Assembly: GCF_001544575.2 (NCBI RefSeq)
Contig: NZ_FCNY02000026.1
Location: 1-64,000 of the forward strand
Reading direction: 5' to 3'
Origin: Caballeronia cordobensis
Lineage (GTDB): Bacteria > Pseudomonadota > Gammaproteobacteria > Burkholderiales > Burkholderiaceae
DNA length: 64,000 nucleotides
The translations under genes were made by a program, and so were the position numbers. Below the pieces are notes generated by a model. That model was not told the DNA's origin and made no database searches. It saw only the letters and a program-made list of their open reading frames with translations. Positions 16,410 through 24,574 of this stretch are shown here, one piece after another; positions within the stretch are counted from its first letter, which is position 1, and each line of letters starts with the position of its first letter.

Positions 16410-16776
16410 GCATTTGTCTCCGAAAAAGATGGATGGTCGCGACGAATGTCTCGTCCGGTCGCCAGGGCTCGCGGGCGCTGGTCTTGTCGACGAGCAGCCA
16501 TTCTATTAATAAACCGACCGGGCGGTATGTTTATTTTGAGATGAGTCTGAGCGGAATTTGATTCCAAAACGCGCCTTCGTGAGCGTTCTGTTTTTAAGCA
16601 ATCGCCAAAAAGAGCGCTTTCGACGCCGGGTTTATCGGCGGGACGATATGACTGATATGCGGCATCGGTCCTTGCCCGCGATTTCCGTCCACCCTAATCT
16701 CGACCCATGCCCAACGCCGATTCGTTCATCGAATCATCTTTCGATTGCACAAGAGGCTCGATTCATCGGAGAAGAC
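16410..16776. other. Divergent intergenic region
   Basis: About 370 bp between the DUF485 gene and the oxidoreductase-domain gene on the other strand. It holds the 26-bp palindrome at 16509-16534 and otherwise shows no gene or repeat that I can support. Confidence 0.6.
16509..16534. promoter_or_regulatory. Candidate TetR-type operator before the DUF485-actP operon
   Basis: Palindrome ATAAAC-CG-ACCG-GG-CGGT-AT-GTTTAT: all 14 paired positions outside the variable dinucleotides... ATAAAC/GTTTAT and ACCG/CGGT match perfectly. It lies 100-125 bp upstream of the DUF485 start. The AT-flanked ACCG-N2-CGGT core is typical of TetR/AcrR operators in Burkholderiaceae as I recall them; no cognate regulator is adjacent. 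Confidence 0.65.
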
Positions 16777-17208
16777 ATGCGCGACAACCTGAATCCCAAC
16801 ACGCTATTCACCACGCTGAACAGCACGCGGGCGATGTCCGATCGCAGCGCGCGCGCCATTCTTTTCGCGGGCGGGACGGGCGCGGCGTCGATCGTCGGAA
16901 TTGCGAGGCGGCTTGCGTTGGCGGGACAACGATTCGAACTGCATAACTTCGCGCGATCCGGCGAGCATGCGCCGTTGCACGATGAAATCGACGCGCTTCG
17001 CAGTCACGGAGCGGTCTATCACTACTTCGACCTGCCGCACGAGCTTTACGCCGAGAAAAGCGCGCATGCCATGAGTCCGGCGCGCGCGAATACGCAGGTT
17101 TATTGCAGCGGTCCGCCCGCGTTCACCGATCTCATCGCGCGTCAGGCGCGCGAATGGGTCTATGCATCGAACGTGCACACGATAGCGCAGGGCGACCGCG
17201 CCGCCTGA
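16777..17208 (+). CDS. Stand-alone ferredoxin-reductase NAD-binding domain protein
   Basis: 143 residues that look like only the NAD(P)-binding half of a phthalate-dioxygenase-reductase/VanB-type protein: FAGGTGAASIVGIARRLA around residue 31, HNFARSGEHAPLHDEI, and the C-terminal VYCSGPPAFTD. The flavin-binding barrel that normally precedes it and the plant-type 2Fe-2S domain that normally follows are missing, and the flanks do not encode them in another frame. A GGAGAAG site precedes the ATG. It may be a truncated relic or a small protein using a partner flavoprotein. Confidence 0.68.
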   Translation: MRDNLNPNTLFTTLNSTRAMSDRSARAILFAGGTGAASIVGIARRLALAGQRFELHNFARSGEHAPLHDEIDALRSHGAVYHYFDLPHELYAEKSAHAMSPARANTQVYCSGPPAFTDLIARQAREWVYASNVHTIAQGDRAA

Positions 17209-17742
17209 TCAGCGCGAGTGCGTGAGGTATAGGCACATGTTCAGATCGTCGTCGGGCGCGTCGTCCGCGAAGATCGAACTGGCTTCGCGGTCTATCTCCT
17301 CGAAGCCGAATGACCGATAAAGCCGGATGGCGACGTCGTTGGCCGCCGCGACCGCCAGATGCACCTGCGTCACATCCGGCATGTTCTTAGCGAAGCCGAT
17401 GGCATTTTCGAGCAGCATCCTGCTCACGCCCATGCCACGATGGCCCGGCGCGACATACATGCCCCACACGTACGCCTTGTGCCGTTGCTGCGGGAAAGGA
17501 TCGCGCCGCACGCCCACGATGCCGGCCAGCCGGTCTTCCGCGAACGCGCCGAAGACCGCCTGATTCCCCGTGTGCGCTATCCGTGCGGCGACGTCATCGA
17601 GCGAGCGGTTCTTTTCGTCCTCGTAAGTCGACGCGAACGAAGCGGGCGATAGCGTCAGCGCCGAAAGCCTCAACGATTGGAACGACCACGCGTCTTCAGG
17701 GGTTAGCGCACGAACGAGCATGAAAGAAGGGGCGACGGGCAC
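17209..17742 (-). CDS. GNAT-family N-acetyltransferase
   Basis: 177 residues with the GNAT acetyl-CoA-binding segment YVWGMYVAPGHRGMGVSRMLLENAI (motif A, Q/RxxGxG as RGMGVS near residue 106) and the C-terminal LYRSFGFEEIDRE. It transfers an acetyl group to an amine, the acceptor being unknown; this subfamily includes Rim-like and antibiotic acetyltransferases. The stop abuts that of the convergent oxidoreductase-domain gene with no gap, and a short intergenic space separates it from the esterase gene upstream. Confidence 0.85.
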   Translation of the reverse strand: MPVAPSFMLVRALTPEDAWSFQSLRLSALTLSPASFASTYEDEKNRSLDDVAARIAHTGNQAVFGAFAEDRLAGIVGVRRDPFPQQRHKAYVWGMYVAPGHRGMGVSRMLLENAIGFAKNMPDVTQVHLAVAAANDVAIRLYRSFGFEEIDREASSIFADDAPDDDLNMCLYLTHSR

Positions 17743-17765
17743 GAGACCTCATTATATGAGCCCGT

Positions 17766-18635
17766 TCAGCGCGCGCCGTGCGCAGCGATGAAAGCGACGA
17801 CATCGGCGACCACCGGCGCGGCGGCGGACTGCTTCGCCGAAAACGCTTCGACGATCGTGTCGTGCCCGTAACCCGCATAGCTTTTCAGTTCGACGGTGTC
17901 GTGATGCGCGCGCAACGCGTCCGCGAAACGCACGCTGTTGCGCGGATCGACATCGGTATCCGCGGTGCCGGCGGCGAGCAGCATCGGCGGTTCGTCGCCG
18001 GTAATGCACGCGATCGGCAACGCACGCGGGCGCAACGCCGCCGGAAAGATCTCGTCCATGTGCGGGTCGGTGGTCTGAAAGGCGGCGTAGGGGCCCGCGA
18101 GGCCGATCATGCCCGCCAGCGCCTGCTTCGACATGCCCTGCGCGGCCAGATAGCGCGGATCGGTCGCGAGCATCGCGGCGATGTGCGCGCCGGACGAATG
18201 CCCCATCACGAAGATGCGCCGCGGATCGCCGCCGAATTCTTGCGCATGAAGGCGCGCCCAGCGCACGGCGGCGGCGGGGTCATCGAGAAAGCCGGGGAAA
18301 ACGGTGTCCGGATAGATGCGGTAATCCGGCGCGATGGTCACGATGCCACGCGCCGCGAGCGCCTGCGCGACGCCGCGCGCATCCGAGCGATGACCGCTTT
18401 GCCAGCCGCCGCCATAGAAATACACGACGACCGGACGATTCGCCGCGCCATGCGAGGCGGGCGCGTAGACGTCGAGCCGTTGACGGCGCAACGCGCCATA
18501 GGCGACGCCATCGGCGAGTTCGCCTTCGTGCTCTTCCTCGCGCTTGCGCTCGCGCGATGCGAACACGCCTGCCGTTCCGACGAGGCACGCGGCCGCCGTC
18601 AGGTAAATGAATCGTCTTCTTGCCATCACACGCAT
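17766..18635 (-). CDS. Alpha/beta-hydrolase esterase with N-terminal anchor
   Basis: BD-FAE/carboxylesterase-type alpha/beta hydrolase of 289 residues. An N-terminal basic-hydrophobic segment (RRRFIYLTAAACLVGTAGVFA) suggests export or membrane anchoring. The oxyanion motif YFYGGGW, nucleophile elbow GHSSGAH, a late acidic segment (GTADTDVDP) and the His in YGHDTIVEA complete the catalytic set. The start is ambiguous: a second Met nine bases later is equally possible. Similar to kynurenine-formamidase-like and feruloyl-esterase-like proteins, but no neighbouring tryptophan or lignin genes support either role. Confidence 0.8.
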   Translation of the reverse strand: MRVMARRRFIYLTAAACLVGTAGVFASRERKREEEHEGELADGVAYGALRRQRLDVYAPASHGAANRPVVVYFYGGGWQSGHRSDARGVAQALAARGIVTIAPDYRIYPDTVFPGFLDDPAAAVRWARLHAQEFGGDPRRIFVMGHSSGAHIAAMLATDPRYLAAQGMSKQALAGMIGLAGPYAAFQTTDPHMDEIFPAALRPRALPIACITGDEPPMLLAAGTADTDVDPRNSVRFADALRAHHDTVELKSYAGYGHDTIVEAFSAKQSAAAPVVADVVAFIAAHGAR

Positions 18636-18766
18636 GTTGCTATCGGCCAATTCTTTTTGCCAAATGATTAGACGACACGCTAATGTCGATGTCCGTACGG
18701 AAGCCATCGTTACGGGCGATCCGCCGTCATCCATACGAAAACGAATACGAACGACAGGAAAACGTA

Positions 18767-20158
18767 ATGTCGCCCACGCCGACGCCCCGGCTGCTCGTCG
18801 AAACGCTGCGCGCCGTCGCGCGACGCTATCGGCTGCCGCCGCTCGATGCGATCGTATCCCGGATGCAGGACGCGAATCCATCGACGGCGCTCGCGCTCGC
18901 GATCGAAGAGGCTCGCAAGGCAATCGAAAGCGGCGTCGCGCCCGATGCGGCCGCGAAGCGCCGCTTCATCGAAGCGCTCGCGCACATGATTCGCGACGCG
19001 ATGCGCCCGGATGCAGGCGATCCGGCGTTTCAGGCTGTGGTGCTTCGCCAACAGGCAGCGCAGGTGCGCGAGTATGCGGCGTTGTCGGAGCAGGCCGCGC
19101 AGGATCGTCGAGCGGTTCGCGCGGCCATCGTCGCGATCGCGCATCCGCGCAAACAGACGCGCATGCAGTCGGGCGCGCGACGCGAAGCGCTTGCGCGCCT
19201 CTTCGATGCGCCATCCACTGTATCGGCATCCGAACTTCGCGACACGATCCATTGCATCTCGGCCATGCCAGAAATTGCAAGCGATGTGTCATTGCTGCAC
19301 GCTTTGACGCAGTTGCGCGACAGCGCTGCGCTGGGACGCCTGCTGCATGCCGAGAAACTGGAGTCGGATGAAGACGTGCGGCGGTATCGGTCGTTGCGGG
19401 ATCGAAACGGGCCTCGCTCTGGCAGCGCGGCAGCCGTGGCGGATGGCGTCACGGCGCAGCGGCGCGGCGCAGACTCTGAGGCATCGGCTGAACGCGCCTT
19501 GAAAGCGCTGGCGCAATGCCTCGACGAAGCGGACGGAAAACCGGCCGCATACCGTGTCGTGACGTCGATGCGCGTGCCCGCTTCGCTCGCCGCCGGCCAC
19601 GCGCGCGCGAAAACCGAATGGGATGCGGTGCTTCTACGCCGCGCGGGCACGCACGACGCGAAACCTTCCTGGGATGTGTGCCTGCTGGTCGAAGCCAAGG
19701 CTTCCGCCGATGCCGCAACGACCGACTTCGCACGCTTGCTGCGCGGACTGCGCCTGTTGTCTCGCGCCAACGAAAACGCCTGTTACGCATTCGAGACGCG
19801 CGAAGGCACGGTGCAGGTTCGCGGCGCGTCGCTGAGCGCGCTACGCACCGACGAAGCCGCGCTGGAACAGACAGTGCTCTACTGCTGCGACGCCTCCGAC
19901 GCCGCCGCTTTGCGTCTGCTCGGCGCGGCGGGCCGCATGCGTCTCATGACCGCGCCGGCAAGCCTGGACTATGCCAGCAGACTCGCGGACCCGCAGGATC
20001 TCGAACCGGTGTGGGACGCATTGCTGGCGTCGCCTCAATGGGCGGCGACACTCGGCCAATACCCGGCGCTACGCCTGGTGCGCGAGTTGATGGTTCATCC
20101 AGACGACTTGCTGGAAGCCGTGAATGACGCTGCAAAAAGAATTGGTCATACAGAATAA
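18767..20158 (+). CDS. Unrecognised 463-aa protein
   Basis: I do not recognise this protein with confidence. It is cytoplasmic-looking, helix-rich and Ala/Arg-rich; the first 220 residues are largely helical (for example ALAIEEARKAIESG, VREYAALSEQAAQDRRAV). A middle region has ALKALAQCLDEADGK followed by ARAKTEWDAVLLRR and WDVCLLVEAKASADAA. The last segments resemble the E-A-K core of PD-(D/E)xK nuclease folds (TEWDAVLL then LLVEAKAS), a suggestion only. An AGGAAAA site precedes the ATG. It is divergent from the esterase and is followed by a 400-bp AT-richer gap. Confidence 0.6.
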   Translation: MSPTPTPRLLVETLRAVARRYRLPPLDAIVSRMQDANPSTALALAIEEARKAIESGVAPDAAAKRRFIEALAHMIRDAMRPDAGDPAFQAVVLRQQAAQVREYAALSEQAAQDRRAVRAAIVAIAHPRKQTRMQSGARREALARLFDAPSTVSASELRDTIHCISAMPEIASDVSLLHALTQLRDSAALGRLLHAEKLESDEDVRRYRSLRDRNGPRSGSAAAVADGVTAQRRGADSEASAERALKALAQCLDEADGKPAAYRVVTSMRVPASLAAGHARAKTEWDAVLLRRAGTHDAKPSWDVCLLVEAKASADAATTDFARLLRGLRLLSRANENACYAFETREGTVQVRGASLSALRTDEAALEQTVLYCCDASDAAALRLLGAAGRMRLMTAPASLDYASRLADPQDLEPVWDALLASPQWAATLGQYPALRLVRELMVHPDDLLEAVNDAAKRIGHTE

Positions 20159-20558
20159 AGCACCGCGCCCCGAAGCATTGTGCGCTAACCAACACACAGA
20201 ACTTATTTGAAGTTATCGCACGTTTGACTCCATTTTTGACCGATACAAGCGATACGCTTGTTTCAATTTTCAGTGTCGCCATAACATCGCTGAACGTGGT
20301 TCAATCAACTGTGCGATGAAAAGTGCAGTACTTAAATAGTTAGTCGCTCAGACGGTCGTCAAGTATGAGGATTGCTTCCATCGCTCTGGCTTTCCAAGGC
20401 TATCGTAGCGTTCTAGACTGATAAGCGATCAACGCACATCGCTGGAGCGCGTACCTTCATGCGTTTTTTCAACGAGCCGTCGTAGCAGCCGACTGTCACG
20501 CCCCAGTCGCGCCGCTTTGGAGACAATAGCAAGGGGCGCGGCATCAAACGGGGAATTC
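20159..20558. other. 400-bp gene-free region before the glycosyltransferase
   Basis: Lower GC than the surroundings and no credible gene. It contains the interrupted palindrome ACAAGCG-ATA-CGCTTGT at 20245-20261 and several TTGAC-like hexamers (20223-20240), so it probably holds the glycosyltransferase promoter with a long leader, or an unannotated small RNA. Confidence 0.5.
20245..20261. promoter_or_regulatory. Candidate operator palindrome
   Basis: ACAAGCG-ATA-CGCTTGT, seven-base perfect arms around a 3-base centre, immediately downstream of TTGAC-like hexamers in the gene-free region. A regulator cannot be assigned. Confidence 0.4.
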
Positions 20559-21800
20559 GTGAAGATACTCATAGCGAACACACTCTACTTTCCGGATGAA
20601 CCCGGAGGGGCCGAGGTATCGACGCGATTGCTCGCGGAAGGGCTGGTCAAGGCGGGCATGGACGTGTGCGTGGTCTGCGCGACCGGCACCGGAGTCGATC
20701 GCGTGGAGGAAATGAATGGCGTGAAGATTCACCGTCTGCGTTCGGTGAATCTGTATTGGCCGCATCAGCGGCAGAAGCGCGGTCGCGTCGCGAAGCTCAT
20801 CTGGCATGCCATCGACGTGCATAACGTGATGATGTCGCGCAAGCTCCATAGCATCATCGAGAGCGAAAAGCCGGACGTCATCAGCACGAGCAATCTGTCG
20901 TGCCTGTCCATCGATATCTGGCGTCTCGCGAACCAGGCCGGCGTGCCGATCGTGCATACCGTGCGCGACTATTATCTGATGTGCCCCAACGCGCTCATGT
21001 ACACGCGCGGCAAACCGTGCACGCGTCAGTGCGGCGTCTGTTCGGTGTATGCGATTCCGAAGCGGGCGGCGTCTTCGCGCGTGTCGGTCGCCGTCGGCGT
21101 GAGCCGTTTCGCGCTGCAGAAGCATCTGGATAGCGGCTACTTCCAGCAGGCGGCGCACACGGCCGTCATCCATAACTGCGCCGAGCCATACGAAGGCTCC
21201 GCGGTGTCGCCGCGCACGCGCCGGTACGAAGGCGGTCCCGTGCGGCTCGGCGTGCTCGGGCGCGTGTCGCAGGAGAAAGGTCTCGAACTCCTGCTCGAAC
21301 AACTGCTCGCCGACAATACGCTGCAGTGGACGCTCGCCGTCGGCGGCGCGGGCGATGCGGCTTATCTGCGCGCCCTCAAGGCGAAATACGACGATCCGCG
21401 CGTCGAGTATCTGGGCCGGGTCAAGTCCGACGAGTTCTACGGCATGATCGACGTGCTCGTGGTGCCGTCGATCTGGAACGAGCCGTTCGGACGCGTGACG
21501 GTGGAAGCCTATTCGCACGGCGTGCCTGTCGTGGCCGCGGACACCGGCGGCATTCCCGAAGTCATCGAGCCGCGCACGAATCTCGTGTTCGAGATGGCGC
21601 GGCCCGAGACGATCATCGGCAAGCTGCATGAAGCGGTGGCGCTGCTCGGCGATCCGGGCGTGCATCAGCGCTTGCGCGACTACGCCGCGCGCTTCAATCG
21701 CGATGCGATGGTCGCGTCCTATCTCGCGTTGTATGAGAGCGTGCTCAACGATCGGCAATCGAGCGTCCTGTATGCTAGATCGCGCGGTTATACGGTCTGA
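20559..21800 (+). CDS. Glycosyltransferase family 4-type
   Basis: GT-B retaining glycosyltransferase of 413 residues, predicted to add a sugar to a lipid-linked or polysaccharide acceptor at the inner membrane face. Features: N-terminal ILIANTLYFPDEPGGAEVSTRLL, a Cys-rich insert (CPNALMYTRGKPCTRQCGVC), the linker LGRVSQEKGLELLLE and the donor-site E-x7-E region IWNEPFGRVTVEAYSHGVPVVAADTGGIPEV. A GTG start with a GGGGA site five bases before it was chosen over an upstream TTG. It is isolated from other polysaccharide genes; the next gene is a GNAT acetyltransferase. Confidence 0.85.
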   Translation: MKILIANTLYFPDEPGGAEVSTRLLAEGLVKAGMDVCVVCATGTGVDRVEEMNGVKIHRLRSVNLYWPHQRQKRGRVAKLIWHAIDVHNVMMSRKLHSIIESEKPDVISTSNLSCLSIDIWRLANQAGVPIVHTVRDYYLMCPNALMYTRGKPCTRQCGVCSVYAIPKRAASSRVSVAVGVSRFALQKHLDSGYFQQAAHTAVIHNCAEPYEGSAVSPRTRRYEGGPVRLGVLGRVSQEKGLELLLEQLLADNTLQWTLAVGGAGDAAYLRALKAKYDDPRVEYLGRVKSDEFYGMIDVLVVPSIWNEPFGRVTVEAYSHGVPVVAADTGGIPEVIEPRTNLVFEMARPETIIGKLHEAVALLGDPGVHQRLRDYAARFNRDAMVASYLALYESVLNDRQSSVLYARSRGYTV

Positions 21801-21840
21801 TGCCGCGACGCCCCTCTCACGCAACCGGAGTCCGTGACGC

Positions 21841-22557
21841 ATGACGAGAACCAACGAATATCAGCAGGCCGTCGGGGAACCGGTGGCCGATTGGACCGCG
21901 CGCGAGCGGCCCGCGCGCATCGGCATCGACGGCACGCATTGCCGCCTCGAACCGCTCGACGCAGCGCGTCACGCGGCCGATCTCTTCGATGCCTATGGCA
22001 AGGCGTCCGACGGCAGCGACTGGACTTATCTCTTCGTCGGGCCCTTCACCGATTTCGACGCCTTTCGCGACTATCTGACGAAGGCCGCGGCGTCCGCCGA
22101 TCCGCTGCATTACACCGTCATCGATACGAAGAGCGGCAAGGCGGTCGGCACGCTTGCGCTGATGCGCATCGAGCCGGCGCATGGCGTCATCGAAGTGGGA
22201 AGCGTCACGTTCTCGCCCTTGCTCAAGCAAACGCGCATCTCGACGGAAGCGCAGTATCTGCTGATGCGCTACGCGTTCGACCAGCTCGGCTACCGGCGCT
22301 ACGAATGGAAGTGCGATAGCCTGAATGCGCCCTCGCGCAAGACGGCGCTGCGGCTCGGCTTCGAATTCGAAGGCATCTTCAGGCAAGCGATCGTCTACAA
22401 GGGACGCAATCGCGATACGGCGTGGTACGCGATCATCGATAAAGACTGGCCGCGCATCCGGAGCGCATTCGAGCGCTGGCTCGCCGACGATAACTTCGAT
22501 ACGAACGGCAAGCAGCGCGCGTCGCTCGCGGCGTTGCGCAATAAGATCGGCAATTGA
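21841..22557 (+). CDS. RimJ/RimL-type GNAT acetyltransferase
   Basis: 238-residue acetyltransferase of the RimJ/RimL-like branch: C-terminal hallmarks RRYEWKCDSLNAPSRKTALRLGFEFEG and FRQAIVYKGRNRDTAWYAI, and a central strand GVIEVGSVTFSPLLKQTRISTEAQYLLMRY that binds acetyl-CoA. It acetylates an amino group on a protein or small molecule that cannot be named. It starts 40 bp after the glycosyltransferase on the same strand, so the pair may be co-transcribed. Confidence 0.83.
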   Translation: MTRTNEYQQAVGEPVADWTARERPARIGIDGTHCRLEPLDAARHAADLFDAYGKASDGSDWTYLFVGPFTDFDAFRDYLTKAAASADPLHYTVIDTKSGKAVGTLALMRIEPAHGVIEVGSVTFSPLLKQTRISTEAQYLLMRYAFDQLGYRRYEWKCDSLNAPSRKTALRLGFEFEGIFRQAIVYKGRNRDTAWYAIIDKDWPRIRSAFERWLADDNFDTNGKQRASLAALRNKIGN

Positions 22558-22627
22558 AATGCTTTTTACTTTTCAGCGCGTCAGCTAAGCACTTTTCCTT
22601 CGTTTGATCGCCCCAAAGCTGGCGTGA

Positions 22628-22693
22628 GAATGATGAGCGCATGGCGCTGCCCGCACGGCAGCGCCGGATCAATCAACGTTCCGCTCATCATTC
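22628..22693 (+). promoter_or_regulatory. Nested inverted repeat in the leader of the ABC operon
   Basis: Two perfect inverted repeats are nested just before the ABC operon: outer arms GAATGATGAGCG (22628-22639) and CGCTCATCATTC (22682-22693); inner stem GGCGCTGCC / GGCAGCGCC (22643-22665) with a five-base loop. The outer right arm ends six bases before the ATG at 22700, where no good ribosome site is visible. As RNA it would fold into one long interrupted hairpin next to the start codon. No known riboswitch signature was recognised. Confidence 0.6.
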
Positions 22694-22699
22694 GATCTC

Positions 22700-23761
22700 A
22701 TGAAGGCGTCTACCGCATATCGTTTCTACGCCGCCTGCGCGGCCGCCGCAACGCTCGTTCTGCTGGGCGGCTGCAAGCCGCATGAAGCGCCGGCCGAGAC
22801 TTCCGCGACGCAAGCCTCGCCTCGCGCGCAGCAGGAAGTGACGTACTTCAAGTATCCCGACAACCCCGCGTTCGATCTCGTCTATCTCGCCGACAAGCTC
22901 GGCTATTTCGAAGGCACGAGCACGCGGCCGAAGTACGTCGGCAAGATCTCCGCGCCGCAGATCATTCCGCTCGTCGGCACCGGCGAGATCGATTTCGGCA
23001 CGCGCATGGTGCCGCTCGTCATCTCGGCCATCGCGAGCGGCGCGGATATCAAGGTGATCTCGGCGGGCGGCGAGACCCTGCCCGACGCGCCGCATATGAA
23101 GTACTTCACACGCAAGGACTCGGGCATTCGCGCGCCGAAGGACTTCGAAGGCAAGACGGTTGCGTTCAACAGCTTCGGTGCGTGCGCGGAGTTCGTCACG
23201 AAGAAGTATCTGTCGCAGCATGGCGTCGATGTGTCGAAGGTCAACTGGCTCGTCGTGCCGGATAACCAGTCGCAGCAGGCGCTCGTCACGAAGAACGTGG
23301 ATATCGCCATCATTCATCCGCCGTTTTCCGGCGCGGCCGAAGCCGATGCGCAACTGCACAAGCTCTGGAGCGACTGGGACGAAGACCACGGGCTCGGCGG
23401 CATGGCGCCGTACAGCGTGAACGGCGCGTTCGCGCGCGCGCATCCGCAGGCGGTCAAGGATTTCGTCACGGCTATCGCGCGCGCGGGCAACTGGGTCAAC
23501 GCGCATCCGGACGAAGCGCGCCAGTTGACGGCGGAGCGGCTTGGCATCGACGTGAAGCTGGTCGAGCGGTATGCCTACGTGAAGGATCTCGTCGTGACCG
23601 AGCCGCCGATCCAGTACTACATCGACATACTGGAACAGGCGGGCAAGATTCCGAAGGGCAAGGTCGCGGTTCAGGACGTCTACACGAACGACTACAACGT
23701 GTTTGCCGCGAAGCAGGCGACGGCGAGCGCCGCCGCGCCCGCGAAGGCGAATCCGTCATGA
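22700..23761 (+). CDS. NitT/TauT-family ABC substrate-binding lipoprotein
   Basis: Periplasmic binding protein of the nitrate/sulfonate/thiamine-precursor (NMT1/SsuA) class, 353 residues. A lipoprotein signal with lipobox LLGGC places Cys25 as the lipid anchor. Family features: AFDLVYLADKLGYFEG near the start, PLVGTGEIDFGTRM, DFEGKTVAFNSFGACAEF and DIAIIHPPFSGAAEAD. It overlaps the ATPase gene by four bases and heads a four-gene plus-strand operon, with a nested inverted repeat in its leader. The substrate cannot be read from sequence. Confidence 0.87.
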   Translation: MKASTAYRFYAACAAAATLVLLGGCKPHEAPAETSATQASPRAQQEVTYFKYPDNPAFDLVYLADKLGYFEGTSTRPKYVGKISAPQIIPLVGTGEIDFGTRMVPLVISAIASGADIKVISAGGETLPDAPHMKYFTRKDSGIRAPKDFEGKTVAFNSFGACAEFVTKKYLSQHGVDVSKVNWLVVPDNQSQQALVTKNVDIAIIHPPFSGAAEADAQLHKLWSDWDEDHGLGGMAPYSVNGAFARAHPQAVKDFVTAIARAGNWVNAHPDEARQLTAERLGIDVKLVERYAYVKDLVVTEPPIQYYIDILEQAGKIPKGKVAVQDVYTNDYNVFAAKQATASAAAPAKANPS

Positions 23762-24573
23762 GCGTGCGAGAGAAGATCGTCGCGCGGGATCTGTCGCTCA
23801 CCTATGTCAACGAATCGACGGAATCGAGCCAGACGGTGCTCGAAGGCTTCGATCTGAGCGTGCGCGAAGGCGAATTTCTCGCGGTGCTCGGCCCGAGCGG
23901 CTGCGGCAAGTCGACCTTTCTCAATCTGCTCGCGGGCCTGACGCCGCCGACATCCGGCACGCTCACGGTCGATGGCGAACCGGTGAGCGCCGCGCGCCGC
24001 AAGCTCGGCTTCGTGTTTCAGGGCTATGCGCTGTTTCCGTGGCGCACGGTGCGCAAGAACGTCGAGACCGGTCTCGAAATTCGCGGCGTGAAGCGCGCGC
24101 AGCGGCGCAGCGAGGCCGAACGTTTCCTGCGTCTCGTCGGCCTGCTCGATTTCGCCGATCACTATCCGCATCAGTTGTCGGGCGGCATGCGCCAGCGCGT
24201 GGCCATCGCGCGCGTGCTCGCCTACGGTCCCGAAATCCTGCTGATGGACGAGCCTTTCGGCGCACTCGATGCGCAAACGCGCGAGTTGCTGCAGCAGGAA
24301 TTGCTCGGCATCTGGGAGCAGAGCGCGAAGACGGTCGTGTTCGTCACCCATAGCATCGACGAGGCGATCTTTCTCGCGGATCGCGTCGCGGTCGTGGGGC
24401 GCAGGCCGGGCCGCGTGAAGGAGATCATCGAGGTCGATCTGCCGCGTCCGCGTCCCGCATCGATACGGCACGACGCCGCGTTCGTCGCCTTGCGGCAGCG
24501 CGCGTGGGCGAGCCTGAGCTCGGAGCTGGGCGCATCGCGCGAAGACATCGCCGAATCACTGACAGGAGCGTGA
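23758..24573 (+). CDS. NitT/TauT-family ABC transporter ATP-binding protein
   Basis: 271-residue cytoplasmic ATPase energising the importer. All motifs are present: Walker A GPSGCGKST (about residue 45), Q-loop FVFQGYALFPW, signature LSGGMRQRVAIARVL, Walker B ILLMDEPFGALD and the switch histidine FVTHSIDEA. It overlaps the binding-protein gene and is followed one base later by the permease gene, forming one transporter. Confidence 0.93.
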   Translation: MSVREKIVARDLSLTYVNESTESSQTVLEGFDLSVREGEFLAVLGPSGCGKSTFLNLLAGLTPPTSGTLTVDGEPVSAARRKLGFVFQGYALFPWRTVRKNVETGLEIRGVKRAQRRSEAERFLRLVGLLDFADHYPHQLSGGMRQRVAIARVLAYGPEILLMDEPFGALDAQTRELLQQELLGIWEQSAKTVVFVTHSIDEAIFLADRVAVVGRRPGRVKEIIEVDLPRPRPASIRHDAAFVALRQRAWASLSSELGASREDIAESLTGA

Positions 24574-24574
24574 C

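Noticed and set aside
22621..22699. TPP riboswitch for an NMT1-type transporter
   Set aside because: The leader has strong inverted repeats but lacks the CUGAGA and ACCUGAUCUGG cores of the THI box.
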